A DNA stretch of 64,000 nt from Geodermatophilus sp. YIM 151500. GTDB taxonomy: Bacteria > Actinomycetota > Actinomycetes > Mycobacteriales > Geodermatophilaceae. Positions 38,232-47,105 of this stretch are shown here, in pieces. Where the stretch lies: assembly GCF_025716945.1 (NCBI RefSeq), contig NZ_JAOVZT010000008.1:38050-102049 (forward strand). Direction: 5' to 3'. The position numbers were made by a program, and so were the translations under genes. The notes under the pieces are model-generated. The model was not told where the DNA came from. It did no database searches and saw nothing but the letters and a program-made list of their open reading frames with translations. Positions within the stretch are counted from its first letter, which is position 1. Every line of letters begins with the position of its first letter.

Positions 38232-39187
38232 CCGGCCCCCGGCCGATCGCGCTGCCGCACGCGGCGCCCGCCCCCGACGCCGACCTCGTCGTCCCGCTGC
38301 CGGAGCTGAACGGCTGGCGCCCCCGGCTCGTGGCCACCGACCTCGACGGCACCCTGCTCGACTCCACCGGTCACGTCCGCCCGCGCACCCGGGCGGCGCT
38401 GGAGGCGTGCTGGGCGGCCGGCATCCCCGTCGTCGGCGTCACCGGCCGCGGTCCCCGGCTGCTCGACAGCGTCCGGACGGCGCTGGACGGGCGCGGCATC
38501 GCGGTGCTGGCCCAGGGCGGCTACGTCGTCGACCTGGAGCGCGACGAGGTGCTGCGCACGATGGGCCTGCCCCGCACTCAGGCGCACGGCGTGATCGAGC
38601 GGATCGAGGCGGTCGCCGGCGAGCTGGTCGTCGCGGTGGAGGACGCCGCCGAGCAGGCCGAGGCCCGGCAGCCCCGGTCGAGCCCGCTGCGGGTGCAGCA
38701 CGGCTTCGACTGGCCCTACCCGGAGCCGGCGATGCTGCTGCCGCGGCACGAGGTGCTGCCGGTCGGCGCCGTCCTGAAGGTGTTCCTGCGCTCGTCGAGC
38801 GTCGACCAGGACGAGCTGCTGGCGCTGGCCCGCCGCGTCGTCGACCCGGCCGAGGCGGAGCTGACCCACGCCGGCCTGGGCTTCATCGAGGTGCTGCCGC
38901 CGGGCATCACCAAGGCCACCGGGCTGGCCGTCGCGCTCGAGCGGTACGGCGTCGGCTTCGGCGAGGTGTTGGCCTTCGGCGACATGCCCAACGACCTGCC
39001 CATGGTCGCCGCGGTCACCGAGGCCGGTGGGCGGGCGGTGGCGGTGGCCAACGCGCACCCCGCCGTCCGGGCCGCCGCCGCGGAGCTGACCAGCGGGCAC
39101 GACGCCGAGGGCGTGGCCCGCTACCTGGAGGCCGTGCTGGCCGGCGACCGGGGACGCCCGGTGGGCGACCGGGGTCGCGATGTCTGA
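38228..39187 (+). CDS. HAD-IIB (Cof-type) phosphatase
   Basis: A 319-residue haloacid-dehalogenase phosphatase. The nucleophile motif [11 protein letters not shown] is near residue 38 and motif II VTGRGPR near 78. The motif III Lys is in [11 protein letters not shown] near residue 230, and motif IV is [11 protein letters not shown] near 251. The cap is of type IIB. The substrate is probably a sugar phosphate, FMN or another small phosphate ester. ATG overlaps the serS stop (ATGA). Its 3' end overlaps the next HAD gene by 8 bp, giving a serS-HAD-HAD operon. Confidence 0.92.
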   Translation: MTGPRPIALPHAAPAPDADLVVPLPELNGWRPRLVATDLDGTLLDSTGHVRPRTRAALEACWAAGIPVVGVTGRGPRLLDSVRTALDGRGIAVLAQGGYVVDLERDEVLRTMGLPRTQAHGVIERIEAVAGELVVAVEDAAEQAEARQPRSSPLRVQHGFDWPYPEPAMLLPRHEVLPVGAVLKVFLRSSSVDQDELLALARRVVDPAEAELTHAGLGFIEVLPPGITKATGLAVALERYGVGFGEVLAFGDMPNDLPMVAAVTEAGGRAVAVANAHPAVRAAAAELTSGHDAEGVARYLEAVLAGDRGRPVGDRGRDV

Positions 39188-39983
39188 CTGGCGGCCGCGG
39201 CTGATCGCCACCGACATGGACGGCACCCTGCTGCGGTGGGACGACACGGTCAGCCACGACACCCTCGCCGAGCTGGCCGCGTGGCGGGCGGACGGCGTGC
39301 CGCTCGTGCTGGCCACCGGGCGGCCGCCGCGCTGGATGCGGCGGATCCGCGAGGTGGTCGGGCACGGCACCGCCGTCTGCTGCAACGGAGCGGTGCTGTT
39401 CGACCTCGAGCGCTTCGAGGTGCTGGAGGAGGAGGCGGTGCAGCCCGACGTGCTGCGGGCGGTGACCGCCGAGCTGCGCCGCGCGCAGCCGGACACCTGG
39501 TTCGCGGTCGAGTACGGGCTGCAGTTCCGTCACGAACCCGTGTACCAGCCGCGCTGGGACCTCGACGCGCCCGGCGTGGCCGAGGCCTCCCTCGAGGAGC
39601 TGGTGCGGGCGCCGGTGGCCAAGCTGCTGGCCCGGCACGAGACGCTGCCGCGCGACGAGTTCCTCGCGCTGGTCACGGAGGCGGTGGGGGACCGGGCGAC
39701 GGTCACCAACTCGTCGAGCGACGCCCTCGCCGAGATCTCCGCGCCGGGCGTCACCAAGGCCACCGGCCTGGCCAAGGTGGCCGAGCAGCACGGGGTGGGC
39801 CCGGAGGACGTCGTCTACTTCGGCGACATGCCCAACGACCTGGCCGCCTTCGAGTGGGTCCGCGAGGGCGGCGGCCGGGCGGTCGCGATGGCGCACGCGC
39901 ACCCCGACGTCCTGGCCGCGGCCACCGACGTCACCGGCACGAACGAGGACGACGGGGTCGCCGCCTTCCTGCGCTCCTTGTGA
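39180..39983 (+). CDS. HAD-IIB (Cof-type) phosphatase, second copy
   Basis: A 267-residue paralog of the preceding protein. Motif I is ATDMDGTLLRWDD near residue 11, motif II is ATGRPPRWMR near 41, the motif III Lys is in VTKATGLAKVAEQHG, and motif IV is [13 protein letters not shown] near 215. Both proteins share the ITKATGLA / FGDMPNDL layout and so come from a duplication. The product is complete and all four catalytic motifs are intact, so neither copy looks decayed. It is followed by a repeated palindrome that could end the operon. Confidence 0.92.
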   Translation: MSDWRPRLIATDMDGTLLRWDDTVSHDTLAELAAWRADGVPLVLATGRPPRWMRRIREVVGHGTAVCCNGAVLFDLERFEVLEEEAVQPDVLRAVTAELRRAQPDTWFAVEYGLQFRHEPVYQPRWDLDAPGVAEASLEELVRAPVAKLLARHETLPRDEFLALVTEAVGDRATVTNSSSDALAEISAPGVTKATGLAKVAEQHGVGPEDVVYFGDMPNDLAAFEWVREGGGRAVAMAHAHPDVLAAATDVTGTNEDDGVAAFLRSL

Positions 39984-40062
39984 ACCCGGCGGCGGTCCCC
40001 GTGGGCCGCCGGCGCTCCCTGTGGACCGACCGGCCACACCGCAAACCGGCCGATCGGCACGC

Positions 40063-40117
40063 GCGGGACGGCGCCGTCATCCCGCGCGGACGGCGCCGTC
40101 CCGCGGACGGCGCCGTC
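40063..40117. terminator. triple GACGGCGCCGTC palindrome at a convergent gene junction
   Basis: GACGGCGCCGTC occurs at 40067-40078, 40089-40100 and 40106-40117. The first two lie inside a perfect 16-bp inverted repeat (40063-40078 and 40089-40104, 10-nt loop). It separates the convergent HAD and DUF4190 genes and probably ends both transcripts. Confidence 0.7.
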
Positions 40118-40129
40118 CCGTCCGCCGGC

Positions 40130-40420
40130 TCAGGTGAGGACGTTGTAGGCGATCACCCAGGAGACGACGGCGGAGACCAGCGCCAGCGCCCCGAGCACCA
40201 CGCCGGCCGTCGCCAGCCCGGTGGCCTGGCCGTCGCGGCGTGCCCGGCTGCGGCCCACGCCGCCCAGGACGACGCCGAGCAGCCCGAGGACGAGGCCGAG
40301 GATCGGGATCAGCCAGGCCAGCACGAGGCCGACCAGCCCGGTCACGAAGCCGCCGGTGCCGAGCCCGTTGCGGCCGGCCGGACGCTGCGTCGTCGATGTC
40401 GTCCGCGCTTCGAAGGTCAC
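40130..40420 (-). CDS. small DUF4190-type membrane protein
   Basis: A 96-residue protein. The N-terminal 22 residues are polar. Two hydrophobic segments follow (about 24-50 and 68-95), separated by the basic loop GRSRARRDGQATG. This matches the DUF4190 family of small actinobacterial membrane proteins, whose function is unknown. GTG at 40420 has GGGAGGAAGC upstream, which favours it over earlier in-frame codons. It is divergent from the slipin gene across 296 bp. Confidence 0.75.
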   Translation of the reverse strand: MTFEARTTSTTQRPAGRNGLGTGGFVTGLVGLVLAWLIPILGLVLGLLGVVLGGVGRSRARRDGQATGLATAGVVLGALALVSAVVSWVIAYNVLT

Positions 40421-40716
40421 GCTTCCTCCCGTCGGGTCGGGGCCGGGAGGGTCCCGGCCGCCGCCTCGCCGGTCGGCACGCGCCGCAGCGCCCACACCGT
40501 CCCCGGTCACGGCTCCTCCGAACGGGCGACGGCCGGTCACCCGTCCGGGTGCCGTTCCACCCCCCGCGACGGTGGACCCGGGCGGGGTCTCGCCACATAA
40601 CGGCCAGGTCACGGCGCCGAAGCCCGTCCGATGGGATCGTGGGGAGGGACTGGTCGGCGCCCCGGCGCCGCGGGACCGTCCCGCAGCTCCCGCGCCGGCC
40701 CGGGAGGTGGGGTGCT
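40421..40716. other. 296-bp divergent intergenic region without a visible gene
   Basis: The gap between the DUF4190 and slipin genes. I see no supported ORF, RNA or clear palindrome here, only GC-rich sequence that should hold two divergent promoters. The frame upstream of the DUF4190 start stays open but has low-complexity Gly/Pro/Arg composition. Confidence 0.5.
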
Positions 40717-41658
40717 GTGGACGCTCTGCTCATAATCCTCGCGGTCATCGGCGTCCTGGCGATCGTCGTGCTCGGCGCGAGCATCCGCCAGGTGCAGCAG
40801 TACCAGCGCGGCGTCGTCCTGCGCTTCGGGCGGCTGCTGCCCAACGTGCGCGACCCCGGGCTGCGCCTGCTCGTGCCGTTCGTCGACCAGATGACCAAGG
40901 TGCCCGTGCAGACGCTCGTGCTCGACGTCCCGTCGCAGGGCACGATCACCCGCGACAACGTGACCATCGGCGTCGACGCGGTCGTCTACTTCCGGGTCGT
41001 CGACCCCGTCAAGGCGGTCATCAACGTCGAGAACTACATGATCGCGACGTCGCAGGTGTCGCAGACCTCGCTGCGGTCGGTCATCGGCCGCGCCGACCTC
41101 GACACGCTGCTGTCGGACCGCGAGGCCATCAACTCCGAGCTGCGGGCGGTCATCGACACCCCGACCGAGGACTGGGGCATCAAGATCGACCGGGTCGAGG
41201 TCAAGGACATCTCGCTGCCCGAGGGCATGCGCCGCTCGATGTCGCGCCAGGCCGAGGCCGAGCGCGACCGGCGGGCGCGGGTCATCTCCGCGGACGGCGA
41301 GCTGCAGGCCTCGGCGAAGCTGGCGCAGGCGGCGGACGCGATGAGCTCCACCCCCGGCGCGCTGCAGCTGCGCCTGCTGCAGACGGTCGCCGACGTGGCC
41401 TCGGAGAAGAACAGCACGCTGGTGATGCCGTTCCCGGTGGAGCTGCTGCGCTTCTTCGAGCAGGCCGCGGGCGGGCGGCCCGAGCCGGACGCCGGGGCGG
41501 CGCCGGTCCGGGCGGCGGCGAGCGACGCGGACGGCGGGCAGGCCGCGCTGGCCTCGCCCGAGGAGGTCCGGGCGCTGGCGTCGTCCGAGCCGGTCGGCAA
41601 CGGTCAGCCGGACGGCGTCGCGGACGTCACCAGAGGCTCCGCGGCAGATCGGCCGTGA
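40717..41658 (+). CDS. slipin (SPFH/band-7) membrane protein
   Basis: A 313-residue stomatin-like protein. There is one N-terminal hydrophobic helix (residues 3-21), then the SPFH domain starting QVQQYQRGVVLRFGRLLPN. It continues with DPGLRLLVPFVDQM and VEVKDISLPEGMRRSMSRQAEAERDRRARVI, the typical slipin run into a coiled coil. The C-terminal tail of about 60 residues is Ala/Asp/Gly-rich and disordered. Slipins oligomerise at the membrane and organise microdomains. The usual NfeD/STOPP partner gene is not adjacent. GTG at 40717 follows GGGAGGTGG. It overlaps the convergent DUF1707 gene by 32 bp. Confidence 0.9.
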   Translation: MDALLIILAVIGVLAIVVLGASIRQVQQYQRGVVLRFGRLLPNVRDPGLRLLVPFVDQMTKVPVQTLVLDVPSQGTITRDNVTIGVDAVVYFRVVDPVKAVINVENYMIATSQVSQTSLRSVIGRADLDTLLSDREAINSELRAVIDTPTEDWGIKIDRVEVKDISLPEGMRRSMSRQAEAERDRRARVISADGELQASAKLAQAADAMSSTPGALQLRLLQTVADVASEKNSTLVMPFPVELLRFFEQAAGGRPEPDAGAAPVRAAASDADGGQAALASPEEVRALASSEPVGNGQPDGVADVTRGSAADRP

Positions 41659-41821
41659 GGTCGGCGAGGTCGCCGAGGGTGCGGGCGGCCCAGGCCGCCC
41701 GCACCCGCTCGTCGAACTCGTCGACGGTGAGCCGGCCCTGGCTCAGGCCGCGCTGGAGCTGACGCACCGTCTCCTCGCGGTCGGCGTCCGACGCCCGCAC
41801 CGCCCGGCGCTCGGGGTTCAC
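41627..41821 (-). CDS. DUF1707 (SHOCT-like) small protein
   Basis: A 64-residue stand-alone DUF1707 domain, RASDADREETVRQLQRGL, followed by GRLTVDEFDERVRAAWAARTL and DLTADLP. In many actinobacteria this domain sits in front of membrane segments or sensor domains, where it may bind or regulate; here it is alone. GTG start at 41821. It overlaps the 3' end of the slipin gene on the opposite strand by 32 bp. Function unknown. Confidence 0.85.
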   Translation of the reverse strand: MNPERRAVRASDADREETVRQLQRGLSQGRLTVDEFDERVRAAWAARTLGDLADLTADLPRSLW

Positions 41822-41841
41822 CGCCTCATCCTCCCCTCGTC

Positions 41842-41898
41842 GATCATCGTCGAATGGTCGTCCGACACGCCGACGCGGGCCACCGTTCGACGATGATC
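41842..41898 (-). terminator. inverted repeat downstream of bpa
   Basis: A perfect 13-bp inverted repeat, GATCATCGTCGAA at 41842-41854 and its complement at 41886-41898, has a 31-nt loop. It begins 17 bp past the bpa stop codon and lies upstream of the DUF1707 start. It could end bpa transcription or be a regulator site for the DUF1707 gene; a terminator seems likelier. Confidence 0.5.
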
Positions 41899-41914
41899 AA
41901 CCGACGATGGCGGG

Positions 41915-42493
41915 TCAGAGGTACTGGCCGCCGCCCGGGCGGAAGTCCGGCTGCTGCGGCTGCTGACCCGGGGCGGAACCCCCGGGCAGCGCGCGCCGGC
42001 GCATCTCCTCCAGCTGAGCCCGGGCGGCCATCTGCTGGGCGAACAGCGCGGTCTGGATGCCGTGGAACACGCCCTCCAGCCAGCCGACCAGCTGGGCCTG
42101 GGCGATGCGCAGCTCGGCGTCCGACGGCGTCTCGCCCTCGCTGAACGGCAGGCTGAGCCGCTTCAGCTCCTCGCGCAGGTCCGGCGACAGGCCCTGCTCG
42201 AGCTCGCGGACCGACGACGCGTGGATGTCGCGGAGCCGGTTGCGGCTGGCCTCGTCGAGCGGCGCCGCGCGGACCTCCTCGAGCAGCTGTTTGATCATCG
42301 TGCCGATCCGCATGACCTTCGCGGGCTGCTCGACCATCTCCCCGACGCCGGCCGGGCCGCCGCCCTCGCCGTCGCCGTCCGCGCCGCCGAGGCCACCGCC
42401 GTGCGGCACGGGCATCGTGCCGACCGGGCGACCGTCCGGGCCCACGACGACGACCTGCTGCGGGTGCTCGTTGCCGGTTCCGGGTGCAGTCAT
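41915..42493 (-). CDS. bpa: bacterial proteasome activator (Bpa/PafE, DUF2587)
   Basis: A 192-residue DUF2587 protein matching the mycobacterial proteasome activator Bpa (PafE). It forms a dodecameric ring that opens the 20S core and feeds it unfolded proteins without ATP. The helical core runs from VMRIGTMIKQLLEEVRAAPLDEASRNRL to IAQAQLVGWLEGVFHGIQTALFAQQM (residues about 60-165). The last residues GGGQYL contain the hydrophobic-Tyr-X type motif that docks into the proteasome alpha ring. The N-terminus is disordered and Gly-rich. It implies that this organism has a 20S proteasome. Confidence 0.94.
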   Translation of the reverse strand: MTAPGTGNEHPQQVVVVGPDGRPVGTMPVPHGGGLGGADGDGEGGGPAGVGEMVEQPAKVMRIGTMIKQLLEEVRAAPLDEASRNRLRDIHASSVRELEQGLSPDLREELKRLSLPFSEGETPSDAELRIAQAQLVGWLEGVFHGIQTALFAQQMAARAQLEEMRRRALPGGSAPGQQPQQPDFRPGGGQYL

Positions 42494-42626
42494 GCCGACC
42501 ATCCTGCCCAAGGGGCGACGGCGGCATACCGCCCACCCGCCTCCTACCGAGCCCGCTAGGGTGGCTCGTCGCTGCAGCAACCGGCGACATCGGACGTGGG
42601 GGCCGACGAGTCGCCGGAGCACTGCG

Positions 42627-44819
42627 ATGAGGAGCCCGGAGCGCGGTAGCCGCCGCGCGGACATCCCGACCGCTGGGTCGCTGTGGGTGCTTCTCGCGCT
42701 GGTGACGGTGGCGTACGCGGCCGGCTCGGCGATCGCCTTCCTGTTGTTCCAGGCGTCGTCCATGGGGGCAGTGTTCTTCGCGCCCGCGGGCGTGAGCCTG
42801 TCGGCGCTGCTGCTCACCCGCCGCCGCCGATGGCCGTGGGTGCTGGCCACGGTGGCCGCGGTCGAGGCGGGGATGGACCTGCTGCACGGGCTGCCGGCAG
42901 CCTCCGTGCCCGGGTTCGTGCTGGCCAACACGCTGGAGCCGCTGGCCGGCGCCCTCCTCCTCGGCCGGGTCGCCGGTGAGATCGACCTGCGGCGGCGGCG
43001 CGATCTGGGTTGGTTCATCACCTGCGGCGTGCTGGCGGCGCCGCTGCTGGGGGCGGTCGTGGGAGCCACCACGAACGCGGTCACCCTCGGCCGTGACTGG
43101 TGGGACGCCTTCTTCCCGTTCTGGGCCGGCGACGGGCTGGGCGTGCTGACCGTCGCCGGCACGGTGCTCTCCTGGCGGGTCGCGCTCGCCCGGCGGGAGC
43201 TGCCGCCGCCGACCCGCTGCGGACTGCTCGTCGGATCCACGGCGGCGGTGACCGTCGTGGGCTTCTGGCCGGCGTCGGTGCCGCTGGCCTACCTGCCGAT
43301 GCCGCTGCTGTTCGCCGTGGCCTTCGGGTCCGGCGTCCCCCTGGTCACCGTCAGCGGGCTGGCGATGACACTGACGGCGAACGTGATGACCGCGGCCGGC
43401 CGCGGCCCCTGGGCGGCGCTGGCCGGGCGGCCGAACCTGGAGCTGGCCACCTTGCAGTTGTTCCTGGCCGTCGCGGTGCTCAGCGCCTGGCTGCTGGCGG
43501 TCGAGATCGGCGAGCGGCAGCGGGCGCGTCGCGAGTCCCGGCACGAGGCGGCGGCGCGGCGGGCGGCCGAGGCGCTGCAGGAGGTGACCGCGGGGCTGGC
43601 CACGGCGGCCACTTCGGAGGCGATCGCCGAGGTCGTCGTCCGGCGGGGGATCGCGCTCGTGGCCGACGACGGCGCAGTCGGCGTCCTGACCTCGGACCCC
43701 GCGACCCTGCGAACGTGGACGACGTCCCGGGGCGGGGCCGACGAGGCGCGCGGCGAGGTGCCGCTGGCCGCACCCGCGCTGCTGGCCCGGGCAGCCCGCA
43801 CCGGCCGGACCATCGCGATGCGCGCGGGGGAAGAGGGGCCCGACCGATCCGGCCCCGGCGTCGACCCGCGCCCGCGGAGCGTCCTCGCCGTGCCGGTCAG
43901 GAACGGCCCGGTGGTCATGGGCGCCCTGGAGTTCCGGTTCGACGCCGTCGACGCCCTGGACGCCGAGGTGACCGCGCTGGCCGAGGGCCTCGCGGAGCTC
44001 GTCGGCCGGGCCTTGCCGCGGGCCCGCCTGTACGAGGAGGAGCGCGAGGCCGCGCACCAACTGCAGCGGGCCTTCCTGCCCGAAGTGCCCGACCGGCTGC
44101 CGGGTGTCGCCATCGGTGGCTGCTACCGGCCGGCCGATCAGCAGCACGACGTCGGCGGGGACTGGTACGACGTGTTCGTCCTGCCCGGGGGCCGGGTGGG
44201 GTTCGTGGTCGGCGACGTGGTCGGCCACGACCTGGCGGCTGCTGCGGCCATGGGCCGGCTCCACGCCGCCCTCCGCGTGCTCGCCGCCGGGCCCCACGAC
44301 ACCCCGGGTGCGGTGCTGTCATCGCTGGACCGGGCGTCGAACGACATCCGCGGGGCGACGTTCGCGACCATCGGCTACGGCGAGTACGAGCCGGCCACCG
44401 GCGAGCTGCGCTACGCCTGCGCGGGTCACCCGCCGCCGCTTCTCGTCTCGGGGGGCCGGGCGGAGTTCCTGCCCGCGGGTCGTTCGCTGCCCCTGGCCAT
44501 GGCGGAAGGGCCGCGCCCGGACGCCCGGCTCGTCGTGCCGCCGGAGGCCCTGCTGGTCTGGTACTCCGACGGCCTCGTCGAGCGCCGGGGCAGCGACCTG
44601 GACGACGGCCTCGACCGGCTCGCCCGGATCGCCACCGATCTCGAAGGCGTCGGCGCGCAGGAGGCGTGCGACCGGCTGCTCGCGGCCATGACCGGTGGAC
44701 GGTTGCTGGACGACGACGTGGTGGTCCTCTGCCTGCGGTTGTCCGGCCCGGACGATGTGGGCGCGACGGCCGACGCCGGCGCCGCGGACGCACAGGCCGG
44801 GCTTCGGCTGCTCCCCTGA
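42627..44819 (+). CDS. MASE1-GAF-SpoIIE (PP2C) membrane phosphatase
   Basis: A 730-residue signalling protein. A MASE1-type membrane sensor of about eight helices spans residues 20-295 (FFAPAGVSLSALLLTRRRRWPWVL). A coiled coil, then a GAF-like domain at about 320-470, follow. A SpoIIE/PP2C serine phosphatase covers about 490-715, with GGDWYDVF at 510, GDVVGHDLAAA and the metal-binding DDDVVVL near the end. Such proteins dephosphorylate anti-sigma-factor antagonists in response to a signal. No anti-sigma or antagonist gene is adjacent. ATG at 42627 is chosen because MASE1 begins soon after. It ends 8 bp from the convergent oxidoreductase gene. Confidence 0.92.
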   Translation: MRSPERGSRRADIPTAGSLWVLLALVTVAYAAGSAIAFLLFQASSMGAVFFAPAGVSLSALLLTRRRRWPWVLATVAAVEAGMDLLHGLPAASVPGFVLANTLEPLAGALLLGRVAGEIDLRRRRDLGWFITCGVLAAPLLGAVVGATTNAVTLGRDWWDAFFPFWAGDGLGVLTVAGTVLSWRVALARRELPPPTRCGLLVGSTAAVTVVGFWPASVPLAYLPMPLLFAVAFGSGVPLVTVSGLAMTLTANVMTAAGRGPWAALAGRPNLELATLQLFLAVAVLSAWLLAVEIGERQRARRESRHEAAARRAAEALQEVTAGLATAATSEAIAEVVVRRGIALVADDGAVGVLTSDPATLRTWTTSRGGADEARGEVPLAAPALLARAARTGRTIAMRAGEEGPDRSGPGVDPRPRSVLAVPVRNGPVVMGALEFRFDAVDALDAEVTALAEGLAELVGRALPRARLYEEEREAAHQLQRAFLPEVPDRLPGVAIGGCYRPADQQHDVGGDWYDVFVLPGGRVGFVVGDVVGHDLAAAAAMGRLHAALRVLAAGPHDTPGAVLSSLDRASNDIRGATFATIGYGEYEPATGELRYACAGHPPPLLVSGGRAEFLPAGRSLPLAMAEGPRPDARLVVPPEALLVWYSDGLVERRGSDLDDGLDRLARIATDLEGVGAQEACDRLLAAMTGGRLLDDDVVVLCLRLSGPDDVGATADAGAADAQAGLRLLP

Positions 44820-44827
44820 CCGCGCGG

Positions 44828-45811
44828 TCAGCCCTGGATGAGCAGCAGCACCTTGCCGGCGTGCGCGGAGGCCTCCAGCAGCTCGTGGGCCTCGGCGGCG
44901 CGGGACATCGGCAGCCGCCGGTCGACGATCGGGCGGACCGCCCCCCGCTCGACGTCGGGCCACACGTCGTGCCGGACGGCCGCCACGATCTCGGCCTTGC
45001 CGCCCGGCCCGGTCGCCGGCCGCGAGCGCAGCGTGGTGGTGTGCACCGAGGCCCGCTTCGCGAACAGCCGGGCCAGGTCGATCTCGGTGCGGGTGCCGCC
45101 CTGCATGCCGATGATCACCAGCCGGCCCCCCACGGCGAGCGCGTCGACGTTGCGGGCCAGGTACTTCGCGCCCATGTTGTCGAGCACCACGTGCGCGCCG
45201 CCCTCGGCCTTCACCACCTCGGCGAAGTCCTCGTCCCGGTAGTTGACGGCGACGTCGGCGCCGAGCTCGCGGCAGAGGTCCAGCTTGGCCGGCGACCCCG
45301 CCGTGGCGAACACCCGCGCGCCGGCGCGGTCGGCGAGCTGGATGGCCATGGTGCCGATCCCGCCCGCGCCGCCGTGCACGAGGAACCGCTCGCCGCGGCG
45401 CAGCCCGGCCAGCATGAACACGTTCGACCAGACCGTGCAGACCACCTCGGGCAGTGCGGCGGCGGTGGCGAGTTCCACGCCCGCGGGGCGGGGGAGCAGC
45501 TGCCCGGCCGGGACGGCGACCCGCTCGGCGTACCCGCCGCCGGACAGCAGCGCGCACACCTCGTCGCCGACCGACCAGCCGGTCACCCCCTCGCCGACCT
45601 CGCTGACCACTCCGCTGCACTCCAGGCCGAGGATCTCGCTGGCGCCCTTCGGCGGCGGGTACTTCCCGGCCCGCTGGAGCAGGTCGGCGCGGTTGACCGC
45701 GCTCGCCACGACGTCGACCAGCACCTCCCCGGGCCCGCACACCGGGTCGGGCACCTCGCCCCAGCCGAGCACCTCGGGGCCGCCTGGCTCGCTGATCGTC
45801 ACCGCACGCAT
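44828..45811 (-). CDS. NAD(P)H-quinone oxidoreductase, zinc-free MDR family
   Basis: A 327-residue medium-chain dehydrogenase/reductase of the quinone oxidoreductase (QOR/PIG3) group. It begins MRAVTISEPGGPEVLGWGEVPDP. The cofactor-binding motif HGGAGGIGTMAIQLAD is near residue 143, and LGLECSGVVSEVG near 59 is typical of the catalytic domain. The structural and catalytic zinc cysteines of alcohol dehydrogenases are absent. It probably reduces quinones or enones with NADPH. ATG at 45811 is preferred to an upstream in-frame ATG because the family N-terminus starts there. Confidence 0.92.
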   Translation of the reverse strand: MRAVTISEPGGPEVLGWGEVPDPVCGPGEVLVDVVASAVNRADLLQRAGKYPPPKGASEILGLECSGVVSEVGEGVTGWSVGDEVCALLSGGGYAERVAVPAGQLLPRPAGVELATAAALPEVVCTVWSNVFMLAGLRRGERFLVHGGAGGIGTMAIQLADRAGARVFATAGSPAKLDLCRELGADVAVNYRDEDFAEVVKAEGGAHVVLDNMGAKYLARNVDALAVGGRLVIIGMQGGTRTEIDLARLFAKRASVHTTTLRSRPATGPGGKAEIVAAVRHDVWPDVERGAVRPIVDRRLPMSRAAEAHELLEASAHAGKVLLLIQG

Positions 45812-45880
45812 GGCCCCACCTTGCCCGCGACCCGGCTGCGGCGACCACCCGGCCACCGCCGCGGGTGGGTGGAGCCGGGA

Positions 45881-46183
45881 TCAGCCGATCCGCTCCTCCA
45901 GGTGCACGGTCACCCGGTCACCGGCCCGCTTGCCGATCGCCGTCCGCACCTCGGCCCTGACCGGCAGCTTGTGCGTGCCGTCGCCCAGGGCCATGAACGA
46001 GCTGCGGAACGGCCGGCCGTCGATCGTGCCGCGCACCTTGACCAGGCCCCGGGTGCCGAAGAACTCCGCCGAGCCGGGCATCTGCACGTACGTCCAACCG
46101 CCGTCGCCCGGGCTGAGCAGCAGCTCGGCCTCGAACGTGACGTCCAACGGGCCGGGAGCGGTGCGCGGGTGGGTGCCGGTCAT
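45881..46183 (-). CDS. DUF1905 family protein
   Basis: A 100-residue protein consisting of one DUF1905 barrel: [16 protein letters not shown], then [34 protein letters not shown] and [12 protein letters not shown]. Unlike the protein encoded at 12113 it has no YdeI-type C-terminal extension. Function unknown. It lies 66 bp downstream of the SDR-like gene and in the same direction, so it may be co-transcribed with that gene. Confidence 0.85.
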   Translation of the reverse strand: MTGTHPRTAPGPLDVTFEAELLLSPGDGGWTYVQMPGSAEFFGTRGLVKVRGTIDGRPFRSSFMALGDGTHKLPVRAEVRTAIGKRAGDRVTVHLEERIG

Positions 46184-46249
46184 CGCCGTCCTCCTGGGAT
46201 CGCGCCCGGCGGGTCCGGGTGCAGGGAGGACCGGTCCGGTCCGGCGTTC

Positions 46250-46948
46250 TCATCGGCGGCGGGCGAGGTCCCTCCCGGTGCCGGTGTCCGCCGCCTCCGA
46301 GCGCTCCGCGGCGCCGGACACCGCGAGGGTGCGGCCCACGGGCGCCGCCTCGCCGGCGGCCTTGGCGAGGACCGCGCCCACGGCCCGGCGCGACACGCGC
46401 CACCGCTCGACCGCGCCGTCCACCGAGACCGTCGCGGGCTCCTCGCCGTCGGTCAGGGTCACCGGCTGGACGAGGACCCAGTCCAGCCCGCTGGCCCGGA
46501 CGATCCGCTCCTGGCGTTCGTGGTCGGCGATCTGCGGCCGCAGCAGCAGGGCGAACACGATCCGGATGCTGACCGGCAGCCGCGACCGGGTCCCCCCGAC
46601 GCCGTACGAGGACTGCACGACCAGCCGGCGCACGCCGTGCGCCCGCATCGCGTCGACGACCGTCGCGGTCCCCCGCGAGCGGACGTCGAGCGGCGTGCCG
46701 GAGCTTCCGCGCAGCCGCACCCGCAGCGCGTCCTCGCGGATGCCGAGGGCGACCACGACCGCGTCCTGGCCCCGGACCGCGCGGTCGACGTCCGCCGCGA
46801 CGGTCGCGTCGCCGATGACCGTCCGCACGCCGGCGGGGAAGTCCGCCGCCCGCCGCGCGAACGCGGTGACCTCGTGCCCGTTCTCGACCAGCGACTCGAC
46901 CGTCGCCCTGCCCGATCCACCCGTCGCACCCACGACCAGCACCTTCAT
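46250..46948 (-). CDS. NAD(P)-binding atypical SDR family protein
   Basis: A 232-residue Rossmann protein of the NmrA/YwnB-like atypical short-chain reductase group. The cofactor motif is VLVVGATGGSGRATVESL at residues 3-20. VVVALGI near 68 and VVQSSYGVGG near 112 correspond to the later strands. The SDR catalytic Tyr-x-x-x-Lys is not evident, so it may be a redox sensor or flavin/quinone reductase. GGAGGAGGGG lies upstream of ATG 46948. It is divergent from an AraC regulator across 157 bp, which probably controls it. Confidence 0.88.
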   Translation of the reverse strand: MKVLVVGATGGSGRATVESLVENGHEVTAFARRAADFPAGVRTVIGDATVAADVDRAVRGQDAVVVALGIREDALRVRLRGSSGTPLDVRSRGTATVVDAMRAHGVRRLVVQSSYGVGGTRSRLPVSIRIVFALLLRPQIADHERQERIVRASGLDWVLVQPVTLTDGEEPATVSVDGAVERWRVSRRAVGAVLAKAAGEAAPVGRTLAVSGAAERSEAADTGTGRDLARRR

Positions 46949-47105
46949 GACCGTTCCCCTCCTCCGTGGACGCCGGCCCCGGCGGCCGGCCCGGATCCCA
47001 GCGTCCGGCCGGGCGGCACGCCGGGGAACGGCCGGGCGTCCGTCTTTCCTGCTCGTTCGTCCGGGACGTCTGGACGACGGGTGCACCCGGGCACACAGTG
47101 ACGGC

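Noticed and set aside
43100..47101. Very long open frame of more than 1,300 codons on the plus strand
   Set aside because: It lies across several genes with clear families on both strands, is Arg/Pro/Gly-rich and has no recognisable domain. It is a GC-rich shadow frame.
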